Origin: Nymphaea colorata
Lineage: Eukaryota > Streptophyta > Magnoliopsida > Nymphaeales > Nymphaeaceae
Reading direction: 5' to 3'
NCBI RefSeq assembly: GCF_008831285.2
Contig: NC_045140.1
Coordinates: 21,016,370-21,080,369, forward strand
Length of the DNA stretch: 64,000 nucleotides
In this document: positions 1-12,925 of the stretch, one piece after another
How positions within the stretch are numbered: position 1 is the first letter of the stretch
Layout of the letters: the number at the start of each line of letters is the position of its first letter
Position numbers and translations under genes: made by a program
Notes under the pieces: generated by a model
The model's database searches: none
Told to the model about the DNA's origin: nothing
Seen by the model: only the letters and a program-made list of their open reading frames with translations

Positions 1-392
1 TATTATCTTTGAAGATCTCTTAGAGTCAGTTGAGCACAAGCTTCAGCACCTGGTTCTGATTCACTATTTCCATACAAAATGGACTTCAGTTCCTTGATAT
101 GCTTACTTAAATCTGCCATCTGCAAAGTGCACAGACAACTAAAGTCCAGCAATAATGCTATAACATGGATGCAATTTATTTTTTAATAATGGCTTGTTTA
201 CATACTATGCTACAAATCTTGTTAATTCTACTGATTTCCATGGGTAGAAATCACATGGACATTGTCAGGCTCCCAGTCAAAATGTTTTTTGGTAGTCTCA
301 TAAACATCTGAAATTGCATATTGCCATATTCTGAATAACTTTTAACTATGACCCGTTTATGTTCAGGTTCAGAAATTATTTGTTCCATTTGC

Positions 393-440
393 ACATCTTG
401 CATGTTAAAGAAACTTACATCTTGCATGTTAAAGAAACTT
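393..440. repeat. 24-bp perfect tandem duplication
   Basis: The unit beginning ACATCTTGCATG occurs at 393-416 and again at 417-440 without mismatch. It lies in the intron of the MO25-like pseudogene. Confidence 0.9.
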
Positions 441-1461
441 GGTTTTCTCCCACTAGATCCAGTATCTTCTGTATATGTTATGGATATAGGGCCATAGGCT
501 CAATACATCACAACTTGAATCCTAGAGTTTCAGATTCAGTACTCGGATAGGGTCTTTCACAAAATTTATATTAACTCTGGATCAGGAAGGATCCAACCAC
601 ACAAAATGAATTTGCAGACTTATAGGTGGCCTAACATCTTGCAAAAACTTTGTCTGCAGACTTCTGTAGGACAAGTTTTGAAAACCTGGAAGATGATCTT
701 TTCAGTAGACCCCTCCAAAAGGCCTATGGGGCCTACGCATAAAAAGATCATTAGAGGAAAGGTTAAAGTGAGAGGTTAAGATTGTCCATTTGATACATAA
801 AACAAGCAAATACCAACAACTCAAAAGAGAAAGAATCTAAATTCCAATATTTTATTGGAAAAAGAACTTGTATCACATCTTTGATTCCTTCACGTCAAGT
901 TAATTTAGTTCATAACTTTTTTTTTTTATTTTACTATGTAATGGACTAGTGCACCCTTAAATTAATGTTGCTCTGCCACTGGTAGTAGCACAGGTACTCT
1001 CTATACATATATTTTGATGTCTATGTAGTTTGTCAACTTTACAATGTGTCTAGTGTGTCACTCGCTTCAACGGCTCATATTAAAACCGTCCAAGTTATGC
1101 ACATACTCTTTTAAGGGCATTTCAGGCAATTTAAAAAAGTAAATGGTTCTGGGATTAAATTAAAGATTGGTTTTACTACACCTCATATATATCTTAAGGA
1201 TTTCTTTTTAATGATTATGCATATGTAGTCAGTACGTTTAATCAAACGTAAAAAATAAAAATCATGTTTCCTTAGCATGTAAGGTGAGTTTAGAAGCTAA
1301 AAAGTTATGACAGTCTTTACAATCTTATTTTTCACATTTGAAAAAGATACCGTTCTCTTATGGATTCATAATGTTTTGAATGTAAAAATCGCGTCCATAT
1401 GATATACTATGTAAAAAATAAGTGACAGCGTTAAAAATGAAAGTGTGGTAAAACCATGTAT

Positions 1462-1518
1462 ATACACACACGCACACACAGAGAAAGGGAGAGAGAGAGA
1501 GAGAGAAACAGAGAGAGT
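1462..1518. repeat. CA/GA compound microsatellite
   Basis: A short CA run leads into an imperfect GA run. On the opposite strand it produces a spurious Leu-Ser repeat in an open frame that I did not accept as a gene. Confidence 0.85.
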
Positions 1519-2307
1519 GCGCGCGCTAGCACGCAAGCATGGACCTGCATACGTTCAATTTCATGAATCGTTTTTGCCTCCATCACCACCTCAAAGAACA
1601 CTCCATCAGTAGGGGGCCCACGGCAAAGAGAATTGGTCAAAATGCCTTGCCGGTTAGATACTTCTCCTACAAAGGTTTCTTTAGCGACGACGTAAAGAGG
1701 GCCCTCAGATGCAAACAGACTCTTCAAAGAGGAAGGTGGATGGAGAAACAAAAACCTTCGCTACTTCAGTGACAAATGGACCGACCATCAGGAATTATTT
1801 TTTAACTTAAATCTCCACCGTAACCAACAAATGAGACATCAAGGATTCCACATTGCTAGTCTAAAACACAAATAAGCCAGAGGAAGTATACCCAACGAAC
1901 ATCAGGCGAGAAAATGAAGCAAACGACTCAACGCTTATCGTCAGGAAACAACCCGGGAACAATCCAAATGAAAAAACGGTGTTAAGGTAGAGGCGACTGG
2001 CGAGGACCTTTTCTTCCCACTTCGCCTCCTTCATCTGGGAATGTAGTTAGGCAAACACGAGGATCTCCGCCGGAGTTCGGGGCTTCGACTTGAAGATTGC
2101 CTTTATCTTCACTCTTTTAAATGAACTGCTTACTGCACCAGAAGCTTCCGTGCCAACAGGAGCAAGAAGGAAGTGCTCCCTCGGCAGCGCCAATCGTGAA
2201 GGAAAAAAGGGAACTCAAGCAACGCAAGTACGCAATTCAAAGTGCTTCTTCTTCTTCTTCGCTTCCTCCTGTCTTTTTTTACCAGAGCGCTAATGATCCG
2301 GTTAGGC

Positions 2308-2316
2308 TTAGGGTTT
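2308..2316 (-). promoter_or_regulatory. Telo-box-like motif upstream of the MO25-like pseudogene
   Basis: The minus strand carries AAACCCTAA about 200 bp upstream of the decayed start. Telo-boxes are common in promoters and 5' leaders of housekeeping plant genes. The surrounding 2115-2400 stretch is richer in GC and purines than its flanks and probably held the former promoter and leader. It also carries a plus-strand ATGGCGCC with a 20-codon open frame that I do not accept as a gene. Confidence 0.35.
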
Positions 2317-2399
2317 CGGGAAGTAGAGGATTCAAGATGGCGCCTCCGCAATCGAGAGGCTCGCTCTGTGCTTTTCCCGGTTTCTTGGCAGCCGCCTGA

Positions 2400-4900
2400 T
2401 CGCTGGGGGGAAACGGAATAACGGTTAAAATGAAAAGAAAGTTTACAATTTTTGTCCTTATTTTATACCACGTTACCATTTTCATCCCTCCATTTTCTAG
2501 AAATATATGAAAAAAGACATTTTCCCGATTGAAATAAATATTTCTTCCTAGTCAAAACTGGAGGAGAAAAGCTAAGCATTGAACCCGACGAATAACAGAC
2601 ATTCCACCCCCCTTACTAAAATGTGGAACGTCTCTTATCATGTTGACGGCATAACGTGGAATTCTCTCTATACAAAACCATGTTTGCCAACAAGATTAGA
2701 TTTGCTCACAATTTAATTTGCTCGCAATTTTATTCTACTTGTTTCAAAATCTCTGTATTAGGCATTTTTTGCCAGCAAGAACTGCTGGACAAAAGAGTGG
2801 TCCGCTCAAATTCAATGGTGCGAGTAAGTACGTTCGAGTGTATGCATTTCTAAGAGGCAATAAACATTGCTCGGTTTCGAAATTATCTAAGTAAACTCAA
2901 TATGTTGAACCTGGCAACTTTCTTTCCACTTAAACTACTTGATGTGTTTAACCGGTTTTTCATATTAGAAATACAGTGTACCTATTGTTTTTCAAATTTG
3001 AGGCCGTTTCAGCTGAAATTTGGCTGTGGAGCCGCAGTTAAAAAACCAGGTTCTTGTAGATCTATGGTCTCACGTCGCTTCTTTAGCAACGAAAGGAGCT
3101 ATTCTCCATGCAAATACTTTACGTTTTCAGCTAATATGTTGTAGTTGTGGGTATGAGAAGAACACAACAATCAGGTTGTCGCAAATATAATGTTCATATT
3201 TCCTTAACTTCATTCTGCTTGCTTCAAGCTCTAGAGTGATGTTTACTTTGCCTTTCTCTTTGGCATCGCTTGTTTCCTGCTATTGACTGGTCATTCTCAT
3301 GCTTTTGGAATTTTGTATTTTCCTTTCTTTCCTGGTTTTGTTTTTATATGGTTGTTGATAACTTGTTTTTTTGTCAGCTCTCTCCTTCTCTTCTTATGTT
3401 GACACATGACAGAAAGATAATTAAGGTGATAAAATTTCCTCTGGAGATACAAGAAAGGCCAAAAGACAGAAAAATGCAACAGAACACGAGCAAGCCACGA
3501 CTAATGCAGAGGGCAACATGCAGTAGAATGAAACAAAGGAGCTGCAAATATCTCTGCGAACTGGACCATATATGCTTTAGATGAAATAACGATTTTTATG
3601 CCCATGATATTGTCTTTCCTTCTTGATCAAGCGTAAAAAACATTTAGAAAATGCAATGGTCCAGTTTGTTTCTTGCATTTGTTATTGACAATCTTGAATT
3701 TTATTTGATTGTTTTGTTTATGAATTTCAAAAGTCAAGACGAGAGCTTTCCTTTCGCCTCTTCTCATCAGTTGAAGGCAATCCGTAGTTGTTTACATGCT
3801 TCAATATGATACCGAGCGCAAGAATTTGCATGCTTCAATATACTTCGTACCAGATGGCGCTATGGAGATTGGTTTTGTTACACGGATAATTCGCTTACCA
3901 AGATGAGATGAAGATTCGTGGATCAGGCAATAAGCTGAGAAAACCTGCATGAACCTTCTGGACATGTATTTTATAATTTCATTATACATAAGGTATAGGG
4001 AACTTGGACACCCTGAACTAATGAACCAACACAACATTTGCTAGCAATAATGCACAAACCACCGCCATCTTCCAAGAAGCTGGCATCTGCTAAGAGCTTT
4101 ATCGACAGGAGCAGAAGGTTCGTGGATGAGTCGATGATTCGGGAGAAAATCTGCAAGAATCTTTCGCACTCGGACCCAGTAAATGATAAAAGCCATGATC
4201 GAGAATCTTCAGGGAACCATAACCAAGTCCATCACCAAAAAAGGCCATTCATGGATGCGTTCCAATATTCCAGGTCTTGCACCCACCCGTTGAGTCCGGA
4301 ATAAGTCTCGTGAAGATAATCTAAATGGAGGCCAAACTAACAATTAACTATAGGCCGTTAACGTTTTATTAAATCTCAGGGTATAGATGTTAAAATAACA
4401 ATTACTTCAAAGTTCATTTAAAACTTCAGCAGCCACTGGGATAGTCTGTGTTCCTATAAAATAATAGCAACAACATGATTAAGATAATAAACGAATAATA
4501 AATGGGACATGAAATGTACAATTCCTTTTCAAGAAATTTAAGATCTTGCTCTCGGCGTTAATTCCTCCAACCAAACAAGATCATAGAAATTTTCCACATC
4601 CGCGAGACAGTTTTAGTATAAAAAATTTTAAGCACGTAGATGGAAAATTCATAGTTGGGAGGAGAGGGATCTAAGACTGGGAAGGAAGAGCGGATTTTAT
4701 ACTATGTAAAGTTTACTTATTTTAAGTTACCTAGAATTAGAACTCCCCAAAGCAGACATTTTATTTCTGGGAAAAAAAGAATAAAGGGGAAATCCTCAAC
4801 TACTAGAACTTGAAGGGCCATTGTCGCGAGAAAGAAGACACCAGAGATCTGATCAGATCCATCTCAGCCGAAGACCCGGATTACCGCAAGCCCGTCATTC
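2400..4900. other. Intergenic, no supported gene
   Basis: AT-rich DNA. The best open frame is on the plus strand at 4038-4304. It uses polar residues in a protein-like way (PPPSSKKLASAKSFIDRSRR near its start), but I recognise no family and see no splice partner. The rest shows nothing beyond short chance frames. Confidence 0.5.
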
Positions 4901-4940
4901 TCTCCGCCCAGCGGCAGGCCGCACTCTCCGGCGCGCTGCG

Positions 4941-5012
4941 AGCCACGTGGCTTGCTAACCGCAGCTACCCGTCATCCTTCGTGGCGTTCGCTCCTTTTGG
5001 GTTTTATATCTA
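4941..5012 (+). promoter_or_regulatory. Probable core promoter of the JINGUBANG-type gene: G-box and TATA-like element
   Basis: A 12-base palindrome AGCCACGTGGCT (4941-4952) contains the G-box CACGTG at 4944-4949. About 55 bp downstream is TTTTATAT (5002-5009), a plausible TATA element. It would place transcription start near 5035 and leave a 250-base, CT-rich leader before the ATG at 5285. G-boxes bind bZIP and bHLH factors. No expression evidence is available, so the start site is inferred. Confidence 0.45.
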
Positions 5013-5284
5013 CATCGCTGCCCAGCCCACCGTAACCTTTTCAAATTTCCATCTCCCCGTTTCGTCCGTTGGTTCCCGCAACGTCTTCCTCTTCGCTCGC
5101 CGGCTGGTTGGCTTCTCTCCGTCCATTTCCCTACTTCCCCTCTCATCTATCTCCCTCTCCCGCACCCTGAACGTAGAGAAAAAACCAGAGGAGGAAGAAG
5201 AAGGAGAAGAAGAGGAGGCCCACCTTGCGGCTTCTCTCATTTCTCTGGTGCATGTAAACAAGAATGTGAGAGGAGGCCACCGGG

Positions 5285-6631
5285 ATGGCACTCCCACCCG
5301 AACCTAGAGGCGCGGGCTCCAACTTGATCCACTCGGACCCCGGTGCTCCTTACGCCAACGACGACGACTTCGACCCGAGGCGAAGCAGCGTCTCCACCGC
5401 CAGCCCCGGCTACTTCTCCGACCGCAACGACGGTACGAACTCGCCCTTCGTCATGTCGCCCTGGAACCAAACGGCTTCCTACGACCCCCCCTGGACCCAG
5501 GCGCCGTTTCCGCAAGAGGATAACCACGAGGCCGGCCACGGGCTCATCGGATCGTTGGTGCGAGAGGAAGGTCATATCTATTCGCTGGCCGCATCGGGCG
5601 ACCTGCTGTACACTGGCTCGGACAGCAAGAACATCAGGGTGTGGAAAAACCGAGAGGAGTACGGTGGGTTCAAGTCGCACAGTGGGCTGGTGAAGGCAAT
5701 TATAATATCCAGTGAGAAGATCTTCACCGGCCACCAGGACGGCCGGATCCGTGTCTGGCAGGCGTCACCGAAGAAACCTGGGGTGCACAAGCGGGTTGGA
5801 ACGCTCCCGACGACAAGGGCTCTTCTCAAGTGTTCACTCAATCCCAGCAACTACGTCGAGATCCGGCGCCACCGAAGCGCGCTCTGGATCAAGCACCATG
5901 ACGCTGTGTCCTGCCTGAGCATCAGCGAAGAACAAGGGATTCTTTACTCCGGGTCGTGGGACCGGACGGTGAAGGTCTGGCGAGTCTCGGACTCGAAGTG
6001 CCTGGAGTCGATCAGCGCCCACGAGGACGCCGTCAACTCGGTTGTGGCAGCCTTCGACGGGCTGGTGTTCACCGGCTCGGCGGACGGGACGGTGAAGGCG
6101 TGGCGGCGGGAGGTGCAGGGGAAGAGCTCGAAGCACGTGCTCGTCCACACGCTGCTTGCCCAGGAATGCGCTGTCACCGCACTCGTGGTGAACCCATCTG
6201 ACTCCGTCCTCTACTGTGGGTCGTCCGACGGGATGATCAACTTCTGGGATCGGGAGAAGCAGCTGTCGCACGGCGGGGTGCTCAAGGCCCACAAGCTTGC
6301 CGTGCTCTGCCTGGCTGCTGCGGGCTGCCTCGTCTTCAGCGGCTCCGCGGACAAGAGCATCTGCGTCTGGAGGCGGGACGGCGGTGTCCACTCATGCCTG
6401 TCCGTGCTCCACGGCCACGGGGGCCCCGTGAAGTGCATCGCGGTCGAGGCCGACCAGGAGAACGGGGGCACGTCCGATGGCGACAGGCGGTGGATACTGT
6501 ACACTGGCAGCCTCGACAAGTCGGTCAAGGTGTGGAGGGTGAGCGAGGTCCCGCCTGAGATGGGTCAGTGGGCGCGCGGCCCAGCTCAGCCTGAGGACCC
6601 CGCCGCCTCATTCCCCGGACCGGCGCGGTGA
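5285..6631 (+). CDS. JGB: JINGUBANG-type WD40 repeat protein
   Basis: A single uninterrupted 448-residue frame, intronless as in the Arabidopsis JINGUBANG family. After a polar Ser/Pro-rich N-terminus (about residues 1-85) come seven WD40 blades, roughly 95-435. Diagnostic blade ends include [65 protein letters not shown] and [13 protein letters not shown]. The inter-blade segment [20 protein letters not shown] is typical of this family. The start is the first ATG of the frame and follows the leader described above. In Arabidopsis, JGB is a pollen protein that restrains germination in moist conditions and works with TCP4; other family members are less well studied. Which paralogue this is cannot be decided here. 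The coding region is strikingly GC-rich against AT-rich flanks. A (GTG)n run follows the stop at 6726-6745, and A-rich DNA after 6930 probably marks the 3' end. Confidence 0.9.
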   Translation: MALPPEPRGAGSNLIHSDPGAPYANDDDFDPRRSSVSTASPGYFSDRNDGTNSPFVMSPWNQTASYDPPWTQAPFPQEDNHEAGHGLIGSLVREEGHIYSLAASGDLLYTGSDSKNIRVWKNREEYGGFKSHSGLVKAIIISSEKIFTGHQDGRIRVWQASPKKPGVHKRVGTLPTTRALLKCSLNPSNYVEIRRHRSALWIKHHDAVSCLSISEEQGILYSGSWDRTVKVWRVSDSKCLESISAHEDAVNSVVAAFDGLVFTGSADGTVKAWRREVQGKSSKHVLVHTLLAQECAVTALVVNPSDSVLYCGSSDGMINFWDREKQLSHGGVLKAHKLAVLCLAAAGCLVFSGSADKSICVWRRDGGVHSCLSVLHGHGGPVKCIAVEADQENGGTSDGDRRWILYTGSLDKSVKVWRVSEVPPEMGQWARGPAQPEDPAASFPGPAR

Positions 6632-6969
6632 CTGCGGAGTTGATTAACAGGGCGGAACGTGAGCTGGGTTCCGACTGGTGGACTGCGGCATGTTCCGTCA
6701 CGAGACGAGTGAATCATGGCGACGCTGGTGGTGGTGGTGGTGGTGATCGAACCGGGATCGTCCAGGCTCCTGGCTCCGGACCATGAGGTGGGTGCGTGGG
6801 CTGGCGCTCGGTTATCAATATCTTTGTATATGTAATGTGAAGGACACAAGTTGAATGGAAGCATTTAGCATTTCTCATCGCAATATGGGTTGTAATATGG
6901 TGAGGCACTTGTTTGTATGTTTGCTACTACTGGTTATTAGAAAAAAAAAAAGAAAAAATAAAAAGAACA

Positions 6970-9900
6970 CAAACTATCTAACCTTGCGGCTGTTTTCAGT
7001 ATGATGAGCATATGCTGAGACTGCAGGAACATTTTACCACGGAAATGTAACCTTTTAAGTGAACCATAGCATATTGCTTTTCTTTTGTTTAAGAAGAGAA
7101 GCATTAGAAACTGGAATCTGCCTAATTATATGTTGAAACGACGTTTTGACAGAACGAACCACGTTGATCATCGACGAGAATTTGTGGCAAAATATATATG
7201 ACAGTGAAATCGGTGTTTCTGCTATGATGTGATCATATGCCTCTATTTGTTTATATTGACACTGCAATATGATCTAGAAAAGTTCAAGGGTTCTCTCGAA
7301 ACTGCGTGGCTTGATGGCTGGCTGTCGGTGGAAGTCTATTTTTAACAACGTTCGACCTTAAGTGCCGGTGAAGAAGGACTTTCACTGACATTTAGAAAAA
7401 GGCGTCGCTTCAAGTCTATATTTGTTGTATGGGTTTGGTTTCGGGGGCATCGGTTCATTATTTTTAAAACTTATGGTAATCTCACTTTAAAAGACACTTT
7501 GAATTGGTAAAATACTTGAGGCATAAACAGTATAATGCTTCCTTTGTGCTTCAAATATCCATCACACCCCGACATCTTTGGGGTTTCCCTAGCAGGTAAT
7601 GTGAATTTGGAATTTGCAGGCACATCTTGAGACGGTTATATATATATATATAGAAAAGAGGGGGGGAAACTAAAGCTAATAAGATTCCATTAAACATTAT
7701 TTTAATTGGTTCAGCTTTATCATGTCAACAACACTGTCCTCGAAACTTTAAGTACGTCTCTTTATATTCTTTCACCAACCGAGCTAAGGCTGGTCCATTT
7801 CTGGTATGCACGCACCATGTAGCTGGAAATTAATACAATCCAAGTTCGACAAGCTGTCCAGGCTAGCTCGATGCATAAAATTGGAAATTGAATAGAATAA
7901 ATACAAACAAAAAAGTACAAGAATAAATACTACAAATAAAAAATTGTCAAAATCTTTTAGAAAGTAAAAATAAAAAATATAGTCCTCCCAAATATAGTGA
8001 GTCCAAAGGTTGTGAGAGGTATGAAACTTCTATCAACTTCCGGCACACGTGACGCGTGTATTACCTCTTTCACTTTAATTGAACTGTAATGGTTTAGGTC
8101 GTGTATTATATTCATCTTGGAACCTAATTGCTTCTTGCTTCCCCTAACTATAATAATTGAGGTATGGCTTTTATGTGTCGTGACCCTGTATGAGGGTACA
8201 TGTGCAATTGGCACAAAGAAGAATTATTGTCCTTCAAAGTCTTTTCGATCCATTAAATTTTTTAGGCAACGACTTCTTTATTTTGTAAAATATGATTAGT
8301 TGATAGGTAATCGACGATATGCATCACGTTGGTGTCATGAACAGTATCCATCTCCCTTCCATTCCCGTTGGGACCAAAAATCCCTGGCCTCTTGTGTTCG
8401 ATCGTGGATGTGGATTTGAAGTCTACCATGTTACCGTCCATGTGGATATCAAATCCATTATTTGTTTAAACGGTGCATGTTCACATCAGTTATTAGATAT
8501 TGGACTTCTTATCATACATATATACTTACCATATAGCATATGACACCATGATATTATTATTGTTGTTGTTGCCGTTGTTGAATAGATATCTGTTTGCAAT
8601 AGTACCGTCTTTAATGCATCATCATGAATGCTTTCCTTGAAAATTATTACGTAACTTTTTATGTTGCACTGTTCAGGAAGATTGAAGGAGATTTTCCCAA
8701 TTGTTGAATGTTTATCTAACCTTAGATTTGCCATCTATTCGTTAACATCCTTTTTACTTTTTCTTTTTTTCACCACCCACCCACTCTTGCATCTATTGGA
8801 CACTAAGTTGTGAAAGAACCACATTAAATTTCCTTGGCTGCTATTTTGCATACATGATTTGTTGTGCAACTTTTATGTATTAATCTCAGTGATGTGCAGA
8901 CAAGTGGTTATTTACTTTCATGTCAAGTCATAATCACATTAGTTTTGAAGTATAGGAATGTTTGCTATGGTGAAACTTTGATCGGGACGATGTGGTAAGC
9001 GACTTTGATCGGTAACATGACCAACCGCGTGTGGATCGTGACATTCATCATCTTCACATATCAGGCAAACAAAGATGAACTACATGCATGTGAATCATTT
9101 GCCAGAATAGTGTAACCAGTTCGCATGGAGGACTAATCGACTTAATCACTTATGTTGAATAAAAAATTAATTCATATCCGCCATTAGTTTCACCTTCACA
9201 CCTCCTTCTGTGATACATCTCTACGTTAGGAGGTGAAAATTTTCCGAGTGTGAAAATAGATATGCTCCAAAAGCTGTCGCTATACAAAAGGAGGAATCGA
9301 GCTCATCCCTGATAAACGACAATAAGAACATACCTGAAGTGACGTATTTAAGTTGGTGCATACAGATCTTGTAGGCAAAATGAATACATTTTTCACAATA
9401 AACATTTGTCGGAAGACCAAGACATGCACATTGAGTTTCTAGCGGCGATTATCCTTTCCTGAATAGACGTGAAACAGGAATAATACACACGCTAGCAGAG
9501 GATGATATCATATCAAAATCCACTTGGTTCCACTTGGTTCAAACTTCAAAGCACTCTGAAACGTGACTTACTACGTGAGACCAAAATAACAGAGTTTTTT
9601 ACTTGTTCCAAGGAAAGAGATGAATTTAGCTTGATTCAGCATGTAATATCTGAAAACGTGCATCGGGTCAACCTGAGGCAAATTCTTTCAGAAAAAAATA
9701 AAAGTTATTTTGATCCATACAAACAAAAGATTTTCTTGGTGATTAATCAAAATATAATTTTACAAATAATGTGATCTATATGGTTCAAAATCCACAAAAT
9801 ATAATCACGAATACACTGTTTGGCGTATGGAAAAGAAAAGAAGTAAAATAAAAAATTTAAAGTTCCTAACATTTCATTGTTCGTTCAAATAAACATGTCC

Positions 9901-10731
9901 TATAATACATCTGTAAAGCCACAAATCCGGAAAGACATTTGGACTTAAAAATGTAGCTAAATAAGTTTTGGGGAGTTATATGCCACCGCATCCTTTCAAC
10001 TCCCACAGCATCCGTAGGAGAAGAAGCAATGGCATTTCACAAGAGATCGTCCGCCGTTTACCACAGAGATGCTCGTTTTGGGGACCATGAACAGGAAAGA
10101 CTACAATAGAGCAAAACCCACCGAGTAAAAGTACAAACAAACAAATATTAGCCGAACATATTACCTTTGGGCTCCTTTCAGAAGTACCTTACTGAACTCC
10201 GTCCTTTTCAACTGGTTTCCCCCCTCCAAAAGGAAAAAAGCGACACTCGTGGCACCATCAACTAATTATACGTACACCGTAAATTTTGCTTTTCCTCAAC
10301 CTCTTTTCTCTTTTTGCTGGTTCAGTAGGAAAGAGAGCCAGTCGTCCATAGCCTATGAATAAAAATACACAATTGACAAATACGTGGTATAAAAGAATAC
10401 GTTACTGAAAGCCCATGAACGAACGTTTTCCTTTCATCGTCCTTCACTAAGCCGAGCTGAGTAGCCTGGGAAGAGTTTCATACAGCAATTCTCCCTCTTA
10501 CCTCTTTTCTTACTGCATTCTTATGCTTGCTTTCCCCTGATACCCCGAAAGCAGGTGGCCTCTAGCATCATCTCCACAGACGATGTAGGAAATCTTCCAG
10601 GTTCATAGGATCAACACAAGAAGCAGGTTCCGTTTGTCATGTCGTTCAAAAGAAAAATCCCACCACTCGTAGTGCCGGTTGGCCACTTGTTTCCAAACAG
10701 TTTCCCATGAGAATGACATTCTTTTGTAGCA
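6970..10731. other. Intergenic, no supported gene
   Basis: AT-rich DNA between two convergent genes. It holds a short TA run near 7636-7652 and a 12-bp duplication (about 9517-9540). Roughly 10440-10731 is probably the 3' untranslated region of the minus-strand RUS4-like gene. No open frame here resembles a known protein. Confidence 0.5.
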
Positions 10732-12879
10732 TCACATTTCTAAGCTGAACCTTATCTGTTCTTGAGAGTTCAATAGCACGTTTTTCACAATCCACCCCGA
10801 TTTCTTCATTTCTTCCGTAAGGAGGCCAATGCTCCTTTCCGCAAATTTCCTGCTTTCACCTACCATCTTAAACCAATCCTTGGCGCAGGTGTCAAAAGAC
10901 TCAAAATCTGAATCTTGGGTATTTCCAGGATATGCAATCTCTAGTGGTTCATCCTTGGATTGAACCGATGTTGCACCTAGCATTGCCTTGGTTCTATGCA
11001 GCGAGAGAGTTTCACGAATATGACATGCCTGTAAACAGCATCACAGAGTCATAACAGTATAATGAAATCAAAAGGGTTGGCAGCAAATTAAACAGTTCCA
11101 TCGGCTTCTCAGTTCACCTCCAACATGCCTCTAAGGATGTCTGTAGTGCAAGCCTTTCGATGCAAACAAAGCAGCAAACAATCCTGAGATCCAAAATGAT
11201 TATTCAACAGTGCATAAACAAAAATTTACATGCGTGAGCGTGCTAGTGCAAATAATCACTTGTCATACTTAATTGATGCATACCTTGCTCGCCTCCAAGC
11301 AGATGAAGTACATGTCATTTGTTTGTAAGGACTGCATTGTTTGCTGTAGAAACTCCACACAAGGATCCTTGGTGTCAATACAACCAATTCTGATTTGCCA
11401 TTGCTTGTTGTCTGAACCAAAGTCATTACTAACCATGTGTAAGGTTCATCATCAACAGCTAGGAAATACCATGCTTTATTGCACCAATATTGTGATAAAA
11501 ACAACTATTTATGTTTTCCTAATTCCTATCTATTCAAAATTTCATGCATTTTAGATATTCTATATCTGCCGATGTTCTTTTTTGGGAAAAACTGAAAGTT
11601 CAGAGTATCATAAAGCTTCCCTCTTTTGATATGTACAGAAGAAAATGATTTTTTTTTCACAATCGTAAGTACATAAACCAGAACTAACTAACACAGGAGA
11701 TCCTTTTCCTTAGAATAATGATGATTTGACCAGGTCTTCCCTGGTTCTTACCATCTGAACATAGAGATCGGCCACACCAAAAGTCAAAATCTATTTACGG
11801 ACACGACCACACCATTGACTACAGTATCGTTTCAATTATAGTAACAGTAAAACGTATACAAAAGCAACGAAACGGAAACTCCAGGGCATGGTCACCTTTT
11901 CTCCACATGGTATTGTCTTCCTCGCTGCTTACTTCAGCTGGTGAAGGTATCAATCCAGATTGAATCCATTGCTTTACTATAATGTCCAGCCTATTCTGCA
12001 TAACCAAATCGAAGATCAGATTCAGCCTTTTTTGCCACAGAAATAAGAACAAAGAGCTTCTTGATAATGTGGCAGACAAAAAAGAAAGACACATGGGATA
12101 ACTTTAAGAGAAGCTTCTGAGATGATTCTAAAGCTTGCATTTTATGATAAAACAAGGCCTGGCATTCAGGAACAAGAGAAATTTAGACAAAAGCACAAGC
12201 ATATCATAAGAAGACCAAATAAAACAAGCAATTATTTGTCAGTCAAGCATTTCAAAACAAAATGGAATATAAATATGTTGCATATAAATATGTTGCAGAA
12301 AAGGTAAACACAAATTCACCTGCTACTCAGGTGATAATGATATACATTCTGCTACCATATATTTTCCCCTATTTCACACAAGTACATGCATGCACAAGAT
12401 TAATACCTAAGAATATGTATGTAAACATGAATGGAAATTTTTGAAAAAATAAATATAACACCCTATGGGTGTGGAAGGTTTGAGAATAGTCTCACACATG
12501 TTCAGAAACCTTCAGAGGTTTGTATAGCGATTCTAAAGTACAAACTGAAGCTGCCTACTGGGTGCATTGAGAATTATCATACCAAACAATCAGGTCCGTT
12601 TTGGGCCAGGTTGTTATGGTAAAGGCATTTCAAACACTCAAGTTCTAAGAGATACTAGACATTCTAAGAGCACGTCTATCCTGAGATCTATGCCACATAG
12701 GCATGCCTAAAAGGGTGCCACACCCATGTCGTCATGGCTGGACACAGTGCAAGTGCCAGACGCAACAAAATTACATTTTATGTTTTCTGGTCTACTTTGG
12801 TATTTCTACTTTCTAGTTTAGCAATTACATTTTATGAATATGAAAAATCAATGTGTTTGTTTGCCTAAGATCTTACTGT

Positions 12880-12925
<46 letters not shown>

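Larger units (their letters stand above)
120..2007 (-). other. Intron of the MO25-like pseudogene; no gene inside
   Basis: This stretch is bounded by an acceptor (TTTGCAG at about 126-120) and a donor (GTCC at 2007-2004) on the minus strand. It is AT-rich and non-coding. It holds a 24-bp tandem duplication and a CA/GA microsatellite, listed separately. The short open frames in it have no recognisable content. Confidence 0.55.
1..2106 (-). pseudogene. MO25-like (CAB39 family) scaffold protein pseudogene, 5' part only
   Basis: Two exon remnants lie on the minus strand. Exon 1 (2106-2008) reads IKAIFKSKPRTPAEILVFA, then a stop, then residues ending KWEEK and a GT donor. Plant MO25-like proteins begin MKGLF-K-KPRTP. 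Exon 2 starts at 119 after a TTTGCAG acceptor and reads [18 protein letters not shown], then [14 protein letters not shown]. It matches the second exon of plant MO25-like genes, as I recall them, almost residue for residue. Three lesions are visible: the start codon is ATA (2106-2104), a TAA interrupts exon 1, and an extra base near position 22 shifts the frame just after AQLT. The 99-nt exon 1 joins exon 2 in phase. The ancestral intron (120-2007) is kept, so this is a decayed gene duplicate rather than a retrocopy. MO25 proteins normally form a helical-repeat scaffold that activates STE20-type kinases. The rest of the gene lies beyond the left edge. Confidence 0.75.

Noticed and set aside
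393..440. Short direct repeats as a CRISPR-like array
   Set aside because: Only two contiguous units without spacers, in a plant nuclear intron.
4038..4304. 88-codon plus-strand frame with a polar composition
   Set aside because: No family recognised, no promoter or splice context. I could not separate it from chance.
4810..5307. 165-codon plus-strand open frame upstream of the WD40 gene
   Set aside because: It has no convincing start, crosses the G-box and TATA-like element, overlaps the start of the WD40 gene and ends in low-complexity glutamate runs. It is better explained as promoter and leader.
5237..6528. Several minus-strand and alternate-frame open frames over the WD40 gene
   Set aside because: They are shadows of a GC-rich coding sequence, where stop codons are rare in other frames.
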